From contig DGSB01000061.1 in NCBI GenBank assembly GCA_002390045.1, positions 1-64,000 on the forward strand: DNA of 64,000 nt. Direction: 5' to 3'. Below, piece by piece: positions 8,999 to 17,211 of this stretch (position 1 is the first letter of the stretch; each line of letters begins with the position of its first letter). The notes under the pieces are model-generated. The model made no database searches. It was not told the origin of the DNA and saw only the letters and a program-made list of their open reading frames with translations. Position numbers and translations under genes: made by a program. This stretch comes from Fibrobacter sp. UBA4373. GTDB lineage: Bacteria > Fibrobacterota > Fibrobacteria > Fibrobacterales > Fibrobacteraceae.

Positions 8999-9020
8999 AA
9001 AGCGCCCTAACGGGCGCTTT
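8999..9020 (-). terminator. Intra-operon hairpin between binding-protein and permease genes
   Basis: AAAGCGCCC and GGGCGCTTT pair perfectly around TAAC, followed on the minus strand by CCTTTT. The T-tract is weak, so partial termination or mRNA end protection is likely, which would give more binding protein than permease. Confidence 0.65.
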
Positions 9021-9038
9021 CATCAAGAGACCCAAACG

Positions 9039-10061
9039 TTACTTGTTCAAATCCACTTCTTCGTAAAGATCCTTCACAAATTGATCCGAGTCTTTCGTCA
9101 GGTAGCCGATTTGATGCAGTTTTTCGCTGAAGTAACGCAAATCCCCTTTCACATCGCGCCCCAGTTTTTGTTTCTGTTGCTGAGATGCGTAAGAGTACGA
9201 TTTCACGAGTTCTACAGCCAAAGACTTGTCTTCGATTTCTGAATACTTGCCTTCTGCCGTAATGTCCACCGCTTCTTCCGGATGTTCTGCAATCCAAGCT
9301 TCCGCCTTGTGAATCGCGCGGAGGAGTGCCGCAATCTTTTCTGGATTTTCGTGGAGGACTTTTGCCGAAACATAAATGAAGCAGCAATAGCGTCCATCAA
9401 AAACCGGGTCTGTCGCTACATCCATGATGACTTTCGCATTTCCTGCCTTTTCATAGGCGGAAGCGAGAGGATCCCAAATCGCAGCGGCATCGATTTGACC
9501 CTGGGAAAGCGCTTCCAAAGCAAGGTTGCCATCCGCATAAGGAAGGAACTGAACTTCGCCATCTTCCGGCTTCGTCGACACTCCGCCGACGGAAAGCCAA
9601 AGGCTCACCGCCTGATGCGGGGTACCGCCGATTTCGTCTACGGCAATTTTCTTTCCTTTCAAATCCGTCGCCTTCGCAAACGGGGAATCCTTTCTGACAA
9701 GAAGTTTGATACAGCCGATATGAATGCCGTCAACGATCTTGATATCGACACCATTTTCTATCGCCTGGAAAAACTGGAAGTCCGAATTCGTCAAAGGATA
9801 CGTTCCCTTGCTAAGCCCGAGTTTTCGAGTTTCCCCATCGGCGGCAATCAATTTGGCATCAAAGCCTTCTTCGGCAAAAAAGCCTTTTTCCTTTGCAACA
9901 AAGAAAGGAATCCCGCACAAGGCACCGTCCAAAACAGGAAGCTCTACAGTTCCAAACTTGTACTGGGAACTTTCCGTTTTTTCTCCGTCACAGGCCCCCG
10001 TCAACAGGGCAAACCCAAACGCGACAGCAACGGTAAGGATAATTTTTAATTTTCCATTCAT
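9039..10061 (-). CDS. NitT/TauT-family substrate-binding lipoprotein
   Basis: A 340-residue periplasmic binding protein with a signal peptide and lipobox LTGAC at about residues 20-24. The start is ATG 10061 (MNGKLK), one base after the stop of the AhpD-like gene; an open extension upstream lies entirely inside that gene and is not used. VELPVLDGALCGIPFFVAKE, TNSDFQFFQ and GTPHQAVSLW align almost residue for residue with the partial paralog at 1-536. Ligand assignment is open: the family covers aliphatic sulfonates, taurine, nitrate and thiamine precursors. Gene context (Rrf2 regulator, sulfhydrylases) argues for a sulfur compound. Confidence 0.92.
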   Translation of the reverse strand: MNGKLKIILTVAVAFGFALLTGACDGEKTESSQYKFGTVELPVLDGALCGIPFFVAKEKGFFAEEGFDAKLIAADGETRKLGLSKGTYPLTNSDFQFFQAIENGVDIKIVDGIHIGCIKLLVRKDSPFAKATDLKGKKIAVDEIGGTPHQAVSLWLSVGGVSTKPEDGEVQFLPYADGNLALEALSQGQIDAAAIWDPLASAYEKAGNAKVIMDVATDPVFDGRYCCFIYVSAKVLHENPEKIAALLRAIHKAEAWIAEHPEEAVDITAEGKYSEIEDKSLAVELVKSYSYASQQQKQKLGRDVKGDLRYFSEKLHQIGYLTKDSDQFVKDLYEEVDLNK

Positions 10062-10062
10062 C

Positions 10063-10620
10063 TTATTTAATATCCTTACGCCAAGTGGCCGGCTTAAATT
10101 CATCCTTGATCGGAAGCAAACGCTTATCGACGTCAATCTTCAAAACAGAATTGAAGTTATTCGTCGCGATCATCTGGGCGGCAAAGCCGACAATCGTCAC
10201 GATTTCAGAGTCGTTGTAGAATTTGCGCAATTCTTCAAAGTAAGAATCCGGAACCGCAGTCGGGTCCTTCACAATCTGGCGAGCCAATTTCACCAAAATC
10301 GTTTCCTGTTCGGTCGTTTCGAACTGGTTCGGATCAATGCCCAAAGCCTTCAAATCGCTAATGAAAAAGAGCGAGCAAAGCTGGCAGCTGTTCGTCGTCG
10401 AAACCGCATGCGCGTAAACCGTTGCCGCGCGGAGTCCGATAATTTCGACCAAGCGAGCCCAGCTCGTATACCAACCCATGAAAGCATCATAAGTCGCATA
10501 ATCCTGCAACAAGGCGCGTTTCATGTTCGTGATTTTTCCTGCGTCCACAAGCTTTTCGTATGCTTCTTTTGCCTTACCCTGAGCGTCTTCGACCGATTCA
10601 ATAAACTTTACTCTTGCCAT
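10063..10620 (-). CDS. Carboxymuconolactone decarboxylase/AhpD-like protein, first gene of the transport operon
   Basis: A 185-residue all-helical protein of the AhpD-like superfamily. It has a redox-type CxxC motif (C79QLC82), but the histidine that follows it by four residues in AhpD is phenylalanine here. AhpD proteins reduce peroxiredoxins or disulfides through CxxC. AGGAG lies ten bases before the ATG. It is promoter-proximal in an operon with the binding protein, permease and ATPase, so its job is probably linked to the imported compound, for example reducing a disulfide or sulfenic product. That role is inference. Confidence 0.8.
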   Translation of the reverse strand: MARVKFIESVEDAQGKAKEAYEKLVDAGKITNMKRALLQDYATYDAFMGWYTSWARLVEIIGLRAATVYAHAVSTTNSCQLCSLFFISDLKALGIDPNQFETTEQETILVKLARQIVKDPTAVPDSYFEELRKFYNDSEIVTIVGFAAQMIATNNFNSVLKIDVDKRLLPIKDEFKPATWRKDIK

Positions 10621-10663
10621 ATTCAGTGAACTCCTTTGGTGCCAAGCACCGTTTGTTTTTGCG

Positions 10664-10697
10664 CTAAATATAGACGGAACTTATAAGGGACGTCCAA
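10664..10697 (-). promoter_or_regulatory. Candidate promoter of the AhpD/ABC operon, shared element
   Basis: On the minus strand TTGGAC (10692-10697) is followed after 19 bases by TATATTTA (10665-10672). The box pair and the surrounding bases match the aminotransferase promoter at 7121-7152, so the two operons are probably controlled together. Confidence 0.6.
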
Positions 10698-10737
10698 TAT
10701 TATCTTTTTATGCCCCCTTATCACTTTTTCTTATAAG
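10680..10737. promoter_or_regulatory. Two CTTATAAG palindromes in the Rrf2 divergent intergenic region
   Basis: The 8-bp palindrome CTTATAAG occurs at 10680-10687 (inside the AhpD promoter spacer) and at 10730-10737 (upstream of the Rrf2 gene), with a CCCCTTAT half-match at 10714-10721. The positions suit a regulator that controls both directions. Binding by the Rrf2 protein is inference. Confidence 0.4.
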
Positions 10738-10787
10738 CATTTTTATTTTCCCAAAACAACGCTGTCGATTTATGTTAAATTGTAAGC

Positions 10788-11195
10788 ATGATCGTATCTA
10801 CACGAGGTCGTTACGCATTACGGGTTATGATTGACCTTGCTGAACAAGACGGAGAAAATTTTATTCCGCTCAAGGACATCATTTCTCGCCAAGGTATTTC
10901 ACAAAAATATGTGGAAGCCATTATGACGGTTTTATCGAAAGCTGGCCTTGTCGAAGCCATGCGCGGAAAATCCGGAGGCTACCGCTTAAATAGACCTGCC
11001 AAGGATTACGCGGTCGGAGATATTTTGCGGGCAACGGAAGGGACTCTCGCCCCAGTCGCCTGCCTCGAAGACGATGCCGCTCCTTGCAAGCATTCAAGCT
11101 ACTGCAAAACGCTTCCCCTTTGGACAGAGCTGAATCATATCGTCGAATCCTTCCTCGACAGCGTTTCTTTAGCCGATCTCATCCAAAAACGGTAA
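10788..11195 (+). CDS. Rrf2-family transcriptional regulator with three conserved cysteines
   Basis: A 135-residue winged-helix regulator: N-terminal MIVSTRGRYALRVMIDLA, recognition region ISQKYVEAIM and wing GKSGGYRL. Cys92, Cys100 and Cys106 sit almost where IscR holds its Fe-S ligands (92, 98, 104), so an Fe-S cluster or thiol sensing is plausible. CymR-type relatives control sulfur assimilation. It is transcribed away from the AhpD/ABC operon across 167 bases that carry repeated palindromes. It probably senses sulfur, cysteine or Fe-S status and controls this locus; that is inferred from family and position. Confidence 0.92.
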   Translation: MIVSTRGRYALRVMIDLAEQDGENFIPLKDIISRQGISQKYVEAIMTVLSKAGLVEAMRGKSGGYRLNRPAKDYAVGDILRATEGTLAPVACLEDDAAPCKHSSYCKTLPLWTELNHIVESFLDSVSLADLIQKR

Positions 11196-11297
11196 TGACT
11201 AAATAAGAAATTTTGGCGGTTTCTTCGTCTTGCTCAAAGCCTAAAATTTTATTAAAGTTGGCGCAGAAACTCCCTCTCTACATGACAGTTTCCTGTC

Positions 11298-11327
11298 AAA
11301 AAGGCTCGCAGTCCTGCGAGCCTTTTT
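11298..11327. terminator. Bidirectional terminator between Rrf2 and LytTR genes
   Basis: AAGGCTCGCA and TGCGAGCCTT pair around GTCC, flanked by A-runs on one side and TTTT on the other. It lies between convergent genes. A smaller hairpin (GACAG/CTGTC) precedes it. No credible gene lies in 11196-11364. Confidence 0.9.
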
Positions 11328-11364
11328 TCTTTATCAAGGAGGAAATTTTTGACCTAGCGAACCT

Positions 11365-12132
11365 TTACAGGGAATGCAGATTGCTCACAAAATTACGGCT
11401 CACCGGAATCGTCGAGCCATCTTTGTCATGCAGCTTAATGGTAAAATGTCCATTCGGCAAACGTTGATATTCCGAAATCGCATCGATTGCAATCAAATGC
11501 GCACGGTGAACGCGCACAAACTGCCCCGGATCCAAGCGTTTTTCCAAGTCCACGAGTGGCGTACTGATAATGAATTTTCCATTCGAAGCGTAAACCGTCG
11601 TATATTTTTCTTCGCTTTGGAATCGAAAAACATTTTCGATGGGAATCACAATCGTACGATCGCCGATCTTCGCCTGGATTCTTCGCAGATAAGGCTGTTT
11701 TAAATCCGGAGACCGATCCAAAATCTGCTGCATCACTGGAGCCGAATCCATTTCGCCCGAGCATACTTTGCCTAGGCGGCGAATTTTTTCCATGCAAACC
11801 TTTAAACGCTCTTCTTCGATCGGCTTCAAAAGGTAGTCAATCGTATCTTCCGCAAAGGCTTTGATTGCGTACTCATCATAGGCTGTCGTAAAAACGACCA
11901 GAGAATCTTCTTCGTCGTCCACTTTCTTTAACACATCAAAGCCCGTCATGTCGGGCATTTGAATGTCCAAAAAGAGAACATCCGGATGAAGTTCTCGGAT
12001 TTTTGTTACCGCTTCTTCGCCTGTACTCGCTTCCCCGACAATTTCTACCAGGTCCGCATAAGGTTCCAAAAGCTTGCGCATTCTCATGCGGGCAAGTGGT
12101 TCATCATCTACGATCAAAGTCTTAAATTGCAT
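11365..12132 (-). CDS. LytTR-family response regulator
   Basis: A 255-residue two-domain regulator. The receiver domain (residues 1-120) has the acidic pair DD in IVDDEP, phosphoacceptor D56 in VLFLDIQMPD, T in VVFTTAY and the conserved lysine in YLLKPI. The C-terminal LytTR DNA-binding domain (about 150-250) shows FRFQSEEKYTTVY and VRVHRAHLIAI. The start chosen is ATG 12132 (MQFKTL), since the open frame upstream lacks receiver sequence. No histidine kinase lies beside it, so it is an orphan here. The upstream neighbour is a sodium symporter gene 40 bases away. Confidence 0.92.
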   Translation of the reverse strand: MQFKTLIVDDEPLARMRMRKLLEPYADLVEIVGEASTGEEAVTKIRELHPDVLFLDIQMPDMTGFDVLKKVDDEEDSLVVFTTAYDEYAIKAFAEDTIDYLLKPIEEERLKVCMEKIRRLGKVCSGEMDSAPVMQQILDRSPDLKQPYLRRIQAKIGDRTIVIPIENVFRFQSEEKYTTVYASNGKFIISTPLVDLEKRLDPGQFVRVHRAHLIAIDAISEYQRLPNGHFTIKLHDKDGSTIPVSRNFVSNLHSL

Positions 12133-12172
12133 ACTTTGAATATACAAATCACTTACCCAAAACGATCCAAAA

Positions 12173-13525
12173 TCAGAGCAATCCTTGGATAAAAACAATC
12201 AAAATCAGGATAGGAAGCACAAAACGGAAATAATTTTTAAGCCAATATGGGATCTTAAAACCTCTTCCCTTGTTCGCTTCGGCGATATAATTATCAAATC
12301 CCCAGCCCCATTTGGTGACGCAGAAGAGGACATAAACCAAAGATCCGAGCGGGAGCAAGAAGTTCGACACGATAAAATCTTCGGAATCGAGAACGTCTTT
12401 GTCCCCAATAATATGCAGACCGCTCCAGACATTATACCCGAGCGCGCAGGGGATCGATGTAATCAAAACGATGATAAAGCACACGAGCGTCGCCTTGCGC
12501 CGTGTCCATTTGAAATCATCCAAAAATCCAGACATCAGATTTTCAAACACAGCCAAAACAGTCGACATGCTTGCAAAAATCATAAAGAGGAAGAACGCGG
12601 CACCCCAGAAACGACCTCCCGACATATTCATAAATACGCGCGGAAGCGTCAAAAAGATCAAGCTTGGGCCAGCGTCCGGCTGGACGCCATAAGCAAAACA
12701 TGCGGGGAAAATGATCAAGCCCGAAATCAAAGCCACCATCGTATCCAGAACACAGATTCGAAGGGCTTCTCCACCAAGCGTATACTTATCGGACGTATAA
12801 GAGCCAAAGATTTCCATTGCGGCAACACCGAGCGAAAGCGTAAAGAACGCCTGGTTCATCGCAGCCGAAATCACCTTTCCCAAGCCTTGGTTTTGAATGT
12901 TTTCAAGGCTCGGTACCAAATAGAACGAAAGGCCTTCCGTTGCACCCGGCAAAAGAACGCTATGCACGCCCAGTCCCACGATCAAAATCAAAAGTCCAAG
13001 CATCATCCATTTGGTAACCACTTCCAGTCCTTTTTGAACGCCAAAGCTATTCACCAAAAAGCCGAGCACAACCGTGATCAACATACAGCCAACAACCTGC
13101 ATCGGGTCCGAAAGCATCGTGCCAAACACATTTGAAACTTCCGATGTCGGAATTTTTTCAAAAGTTCCATTCACGAACTTCCAAAAATAGTTGAACATCC
13201 AACCGGCTACAGTCGTATAATACATCATCAAAAGCAAGCAGCCCAAGAAGCAGACATAGCCGTGCAAATGCCATTTGGATCCTTTAGGTTCAAGAGTTCG
13301 ATATCCCGAAACCGCAGAACGCTTGGACGCTCGGCCCACCGCGAGTTCCATCGTCAGTACAGGAGCTCCCATCAAAATCAAAAAGAGAATGTAAAACAGC
13401 ACAAAGAAGCCGCCGCCATTTTGGCCGACTAAAAACGGGAACTTCCAAACGTTGCCGATACCAATTGCGCACCCCGCCGAAACGAGTAAAAATCCTGCAC
13501 GCGATTTAAAACCTTCTCTAGCCAT
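12173..13525 (-). CDS. Sodium-dependent transporter of the neurotransmitter:sodium symporter family
   Basis: A 450-residue membrane protein of the SNF/NSS (LeuT) family. The helix 1 signature GFLLVSAGCAIGIGNVWKFPF with its unwound GIGN, QNGGGFFVLFYI and about 11-12 hydrophobic helices are visible. The start is ATG 13525 (MAREGF), five bases after GAGG. It carries an amino acid or related amine with sodium; the exact substrate cannot be read. It begins seven bases after the inositol-monophosphatase-like gene, so both probably share a transcript. Confidence 0.9.
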   Translation of the reverse strand: MAREGFKSRAGFLLVSAGCAIGIGNVWKFPFLVGQNGGGFFVLFYILFLILMGAPVLTMELAVGRASKRSAVSGYRTLEPKGSKWHLHGYVCFLGCLLLMMYYTTVAGWMFNYFWKFVNGTFEKIPTSEVSNVFGTMLSDPMQVVGCMLITVVLGFLVNSFGVQKGLEVVTKWMMLGLLILIVGLGVHSVLLPGATEGLSFYLVPSLENIQNQGLGKVISAAMNQAFFTLSLGVAAMEIFGSYTSDKYTLGGEALRICVLDTMVALISGLIIFPACFAYGVQPDAGPSLIFLTLPRVFMNMSGGRFWGAAFFLFMIFASMSTVLAVFENLMSGFLDDFKWTRRKATLVCFIIVLITSIPCALGYNVWSGLHIIGDKDVLDSEDFIVSNFLLPLGSLVYVLFCVTKWGWGFDNYIAEANKGRGFKIPYWLKNYFRFVLPILILIVFIQGLL

Positions 13526-13532
13526 TTGTTCC

Positions 13533-14327
13533 TCACTTGAGCATTTGCACAAATTGATTGTGCAAAATTCCATTGCTGAATAAAACCTGTTCGCCATCTA
13601 CAAAACGGATCGGGCTGCCGTCCAAATCGGTCGCCTTGCCGCCCGCCTCTTCCACCAGAAGAGCAATGGCGGCGATGTCCCACGGATAGCTCATGGTCAT
13701 CACAAAGCCGTCGAGCGAGCCTTGAGCGGTAAAAGCGCCTTCGATGACCGCACTGCCGTAGCATTTGACACGGGTGCAGTTTTCTGCTTCGCGCTTAAAA
13801 TTCTTTAAATTCTGCGCATTGATTTTTGCCCAGTCACCGACGTTAAAATCTCCGTTCGAAACGATTGCCTTCGAAAGATCGTCGACCACACTCACATGCA
13901 CACGTTCCCCATTGGCAAACGTTCCGCTGCCCTTGCAAGCGGTAAACAATTTTCCGAGAGCGGGAAGATTCACTACGGCGACAATCGGTTTTGCGCCTTC
14001 AGCTGTGTTTTCCACAAGTGCAATCGAAATTCCCCACAGCGGAATCCCGCGACTAAAATTCACCGTTCCGTCTACAGGATCGATGATCCATTCATAACGG
14101 GATCCTTCTTTTACATGGCCCGCTTCTTCCGTGCGAATGGAATGCTCCGGAAATTCATTTTGAATATGGGAAACAATCATTCTTTCGCTTTCAAAATCAG
14201 CAGCCGTCACCACATCTTTGGGAGTTTTGAATTTGATGCTTCCGAGATGCTTTTGCATGGCGAGCGCAGAGGCACCCGCTTCCATCGCCCAAGATTTGGC
14301 TCTTTCTAAAATATCCTCTAATTCCAT
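13533..14327 (-). CDS. Inositol monophosphatase family protein
   Basis: A 264-residue magnesium-dependent phosphatase of the IMPase superfamily. Metal ligands are in RTEEAG (E67/E68), DPVDGT (D83, D86) and the C-terminal WDIAAIALLVEEAGG. The family includes inositol-1-phosphatase, histidinol-phosphatase (HisN) and 3'-phosphoadenosine phosphatase (CysQ). The sequence does not separate these, and no his or cys gene is adjacent. No clear ribosome site precedes the ATG. The gene is divergent from the outer-membrane protein at 14366 with only 38 bases between start codons. Confidence 0.88.
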   Translation of the reverse strand: MELEDILERAKSWAMEAGASALAMQKHLGSIKFKTPKDVVTAADFESERMIVSHIQNEFPEHSIRTEEAGHVKEGSRYEWIIDPVDGTVNFSRGIPLWGISIALVENTAEGAKPIVAVVNLPALGKLFTACKGSGTFANGERVHVSVVDDLSKAIVSNGDFNVGDWAKINAQNLKNFKREAENCTRVKCYGSAVIEGAFTAQGSLDGFVMTMSYPWDIAAIALLVEEAGGKATDLDGSPIRFVDGEQVLFSNGILHNQFVQMLK

Positions 14328-14365
14328 AATTTAAATTTAGGTATAAAATTTCTAGATTTTGGCTT

Positions 14366-15355
14366 ATGAAAAAATTTCTTCTGACTTTTACTTTGTTTGC
14401 AGTTTCTAGCCTCTTTGCTACACCGGAATGGGGCAGCGATTTCGCTTCGATGAGTGCTTTTCAAAAATCCGCAGGTCGTTCAAGCTATGTAAAGCCTATC
14501 GCCACTTACATGGGAACCGTTTTAAATGGAAGCTGGGTCACCGGAGCTTCTATCGACAAGAGCCTTGTTTTTGAAGCGGGCATGCCGTTCAACATCGCTT
14601 TCATTAGCGACGACGATCGTTCTTACAATTTTAACGGGATTAAGATTCCGACCATTTTCGGCGACAAGTTCGAAGGGGAACTCGGCGGAAGCAAGGAACT
14701 TCACAATCTTTCCGTTTTCACATTGCCCTATTTGCAAATGGGGCTGAGTGCGTTTTACACACGAATCGCTTTACGCGCCATGTATTTTCCAAGCATTAGC
14801 CAGCTCAAAGGGTATCATCTTTTTGGATTTGGTTTGCAGCATAGCTTTGGGCACTTCTTCGTCGACAAGCTTCCGGCCCCGCTCAAGGGTTTGGACGTGA
14901 GCCTTTTCTTCGGATATAACTCCGCCTATGTCGGTTATACTCCCGAAGACTGGGAAGGACAATTGGACCTGGATTTTGGTTCGACCCACACGGCATTCAT
15001 TATCGGTTACAAGCCGATTCCATTTGTTGAAGTCATGCTCTCGCTCGGCTACCAGACCGTTTCGATGGAAGCCGGCGGCAATATGATCGAATATGACGGC
15101 AATTACGCTACAGGGAGAACCGTAAAACCCGACGTCAATGTGGACGGCAACGGCGGATTCCGTTTAGGCTTCGAAGTCGCCTTCTCGTTTGGCGCCTTCC
15201 ACCCGACAATCGGCGTGAATGCCGGTGCGAACACGTCTTTGAACGCCAACGTTCTTTACTTCAAGCAGACACTGCTTGAACTGAACCGTTCGGAAGCCAA
15301 AGACGATCCGGTGAACCACGTGGTTCAAGAACCGGAAGAAGAAGGTTCGAAGTAA
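14366..15355 (+). CDS. Predicted outer-membrane protein, DUF6588-like
   Basis: A 329-residue protein with a clear signal peptide (MKKFLLTFTLFAVSSLFA) and then alternating hydrophobic beta-strand-like segments rich in aromatic and glycine residues. NLSVFTLPYLQMGLSAFYTRIALR resembles the DUF6588 pattern as I remember it. It ends with an acidic EEEG tail, 17 bases before uvrC. No catalytic motif is visible. It is probably a surface or barrel protein of unknown function. Confidence 0.7.
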   Translation: MKKFLLTFTLFAVSSLFATPEWGSDFASMSAFQKSAGRSSYVKPIATYMGTVLNGSWVTGASIDKSLVFEAGMPFNIAFISDDDRSYNFNGIKIPTIFGDKFEGELGGSKELHNLSVFTLPYLQMGLSAFYTRIALRAMYFPSISQLKGYHLFGFGLQHSFGHFFVDKLPAPLKGLDVSLFFGYNSAYVGYTPEDWEGQLDLDFGSTHTAFIIGYKPIPFVEVMLSLGYQTVSMEAGGNMIEYDGNYATGRTVKPDVNVDGNGGFRLGFEVAFSFGAFHPTIGVNAGANTSLNANVLYFKQTLLELNRSEAKDDPVNHVVQEPEEEGSK

Positions 15356-15372
15356 CTTTCCGGGAGCTGGCC

Positions 15373-17211
15373 TTGCTCGAATCGATTCAAAAGAGGCTTG
15401 AAGAGCTCCCATCGCGTCCCGGCGTTTACTTGATGAAGAACGCCGCCGGGAAAATCATTTACGTGGGGAAGGCAAAAGTCCTTGCCCACCGCGTTCGCAG
15501 TTATTTCGACGGCAGGCCAAAGCCAGGACATCGTGCGGCAATGCTCATGTTGCCGTACATTCACGACATTGAATGGATTGTAACCGACACCGAACAGGAA
15601 GCCTTTATCCTCGAAGCGAACCTGATTCGAAAGCACAAACCCCATTACAATGTCCGCTTAAAAGACGACAAGCATTATCCCTACATTGCCATTAATTTAA
15701 AGGATCCTTTCCCAAGACTTTTTCTTTCCAGGCATGTAAGCAATCGCTTCCGCTGCTACGGGCCTTTCCCCAGTTCCAAAGCATTCCGCACATTGGTAGA
15801 TATTTCCGCCCGGCTTTTTAAAATGCGGGAATGCAAGCTCGTATTCCCTTTGGCAAAGCCCCAGCGCCCTTGTTTAAACTACCACATCGGCCGCTGTATG
15901 GCGCCTTGCGCCAACCTTTGCACCCAAGAAGAATACGCGAAAAGCGTGAATGAAATGGTTCAGATTTTGGAAGGCAAGCGCGACGATTTGCTCACCCAGT
16001 GGACTCGCGAAATGCAAGAAGCCAGCGCGAACCTGGATTTTGAAACCGCGGCCAAAAAGCGCGACGCCATTGAAGCCTTGCAAGCGACCAATACAAGTCA
16101 AAAAGCGGACACAATCGATACAACGCTCAAGCTCGACGTAATCGCAGTACGCCGCAACGGAAACCTCGCCACAGCGGTCATTTTCGAATATCGCAAAGGC
16201 GTGATTTCGGGCCGCAGGCATTACCAGCTCGAATGCGACCAGGACCAGGATGAATCGGAAATTCTTTGCGAAACACTCCTCAAATGGTACGAAGGCGAAG
16301 AGCTGATTCCGAATGAAATCGCCATCAGCAACCCGATCCCCGAAGAAGACCGCTTACAGCTAGAAGAAGAACTTGCAAGCCTCACCACACATAAAGTATC
16401 GATCGGCGTGCCCCAGCGCGGAGAACGCGTTCAATTTGTCAAGCTCGCACTGGCCAATGCCGAAATGCTCCTCGTCGAAGCCCAGTCCGAAGTCAAGCAT
16501 TTTGACGAAGTCGATCAGAGCGTTTACGATTTGCAAAGAGAACTCGGGCTTGCCAAGACTCCGTTCCGCATTGAATGCGTGGATATTTCCCATTTGGCGG
16601 GAACGCATACCGTGGCGAGCCTTGTCGCTTTTAAGAATGGCCGACCCGACAAAAAGAACTATCGAAAGTTCATCATCAAAACCGTTTCCGGCATCGATGA
16701 CTTCGCGAGCATGCGCGAAGTCATGACGCGCCGCCTACGGCGCCTTGAAGCCGAAGGCGTTCCGATGCCGGATCTCTGGGTCTGTGACGGTGGTAAAGGA
16801 CAGGTCGATGCGACGATGCAGATTCTGCGGGAACTCGGACACGATAAAGACTTGCCTCTCATCGGGCTTGCCAAGCGTTTGGAAGAAATCGTCTTCCCCG
16901 ACGACAGAAAATCCATCGTGTTACACCGTACCAGCGCCGCTTTAAAGCTTTTGCAAAACGCCCGTGACGAAGCCCACCGCTTCGCGATTACGTATCAGCG
17001 CAGCAAACGCAAAGAAGATTTGCGAGTCGCCTGGCTCGACCTTCCGGGAATCGGTGACGAAACCCGCATCAAAATTCTTTCTAAATACCGCAGCCGTGAC
17101 GAATTCTTAAAAGCTCCGATTGAAGATATCCAGGATCTTTTCGGCCAAAAACGCGGCCTTTCGATTCGCGAAAAAGTGGAAAACTACGATCCCGAAGCGG
17201 AGATGTTTTGA
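15373..17211 (+). CDS. uvrC: Excinuclease ABC subunit C
   Basis: A 612-residue nucleotide-excision-repair nuclease, normal in length. The GIY-YIG domain (about residues 14-95: GVYLM, YVGKAKVL), a four-cysteine Fe-S type motif (MRECKLVFP...RPCLNYHIGRCMAPC), the UVR motif (near 210), the RNase H-like endonuclease core (ECVDISH, VCDGGKGQ) and C-terminal helix-hairpin-helix (LPGIGDETRIKILSKY) are all present. The start is TTG 15373, six bases after GGGAG. It overlaps dinB by four bases, so repair and translesion synthesis are coupled. The partner uvrB is at 40585. Confidence 0.97.
   Translation: MLESIQKRLEELPSRPGVYLMKNAAGKIIYVGKAKVLAHRVRSYFDGRPKPGHRAAMLMLPYIHDIEWIVTDTEQEAFILEANLIRKHKPHYNVRLKDDKHYPYIAINLKDPFPRLFLSRHVSNRFRCYGPFPSSKAFRTLVDISARLFKMRECKLVFPLAKPQRPCLNYHIGRCMAPCANLCTQEEYAKSVNEMVQILEGKRDDLLTQWTREMQEASANLDFETAAKKRDAIEALQATNTSQKADTIDTTLKLDVIAVRRNGNLATAVIFEYRKGVISGRRHYQLECDQDQDESEILCETLLKWYEGEELIPNEIAISNPIPEEDRLQLEEELASLTTHKVSIGVPQRGERVQFVKLALANAEMLLVEAQSEVKHFDEVDQSVYDLQRELGLAKTPFRIECVDISHLAGTHTVASLVAFKNGRPDKKNYRKFIIKTVSGIDDFASMREVMTRRLRRLEAEGVPMPDLWVCDGGKGQVDATMQILRELGHDKDLPLIGLAKRLEEIVFPDDRKSIVLHRTSAALKLLQNARDEAHRFAITYQRSKRKEDLRVAWLDLPGIGDETRIKILSKYRSRDEFLKAPIEDIQDLFGQKRGLSIREKVENYDPEAEMF

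Noticed and set aside
10062..10136. Upstream extension of the binding-protein start
   Set aside because: It lies inside the AhpD-like gene; the lipoprotein signal starts at 10061.
11213..11467. Short plus-strand frame after the Rrf2 gene
   Set aside because: It crosses the terminator at 11298-11327 and runs into the antisense of the LytTR gene; there is no ribosome site.
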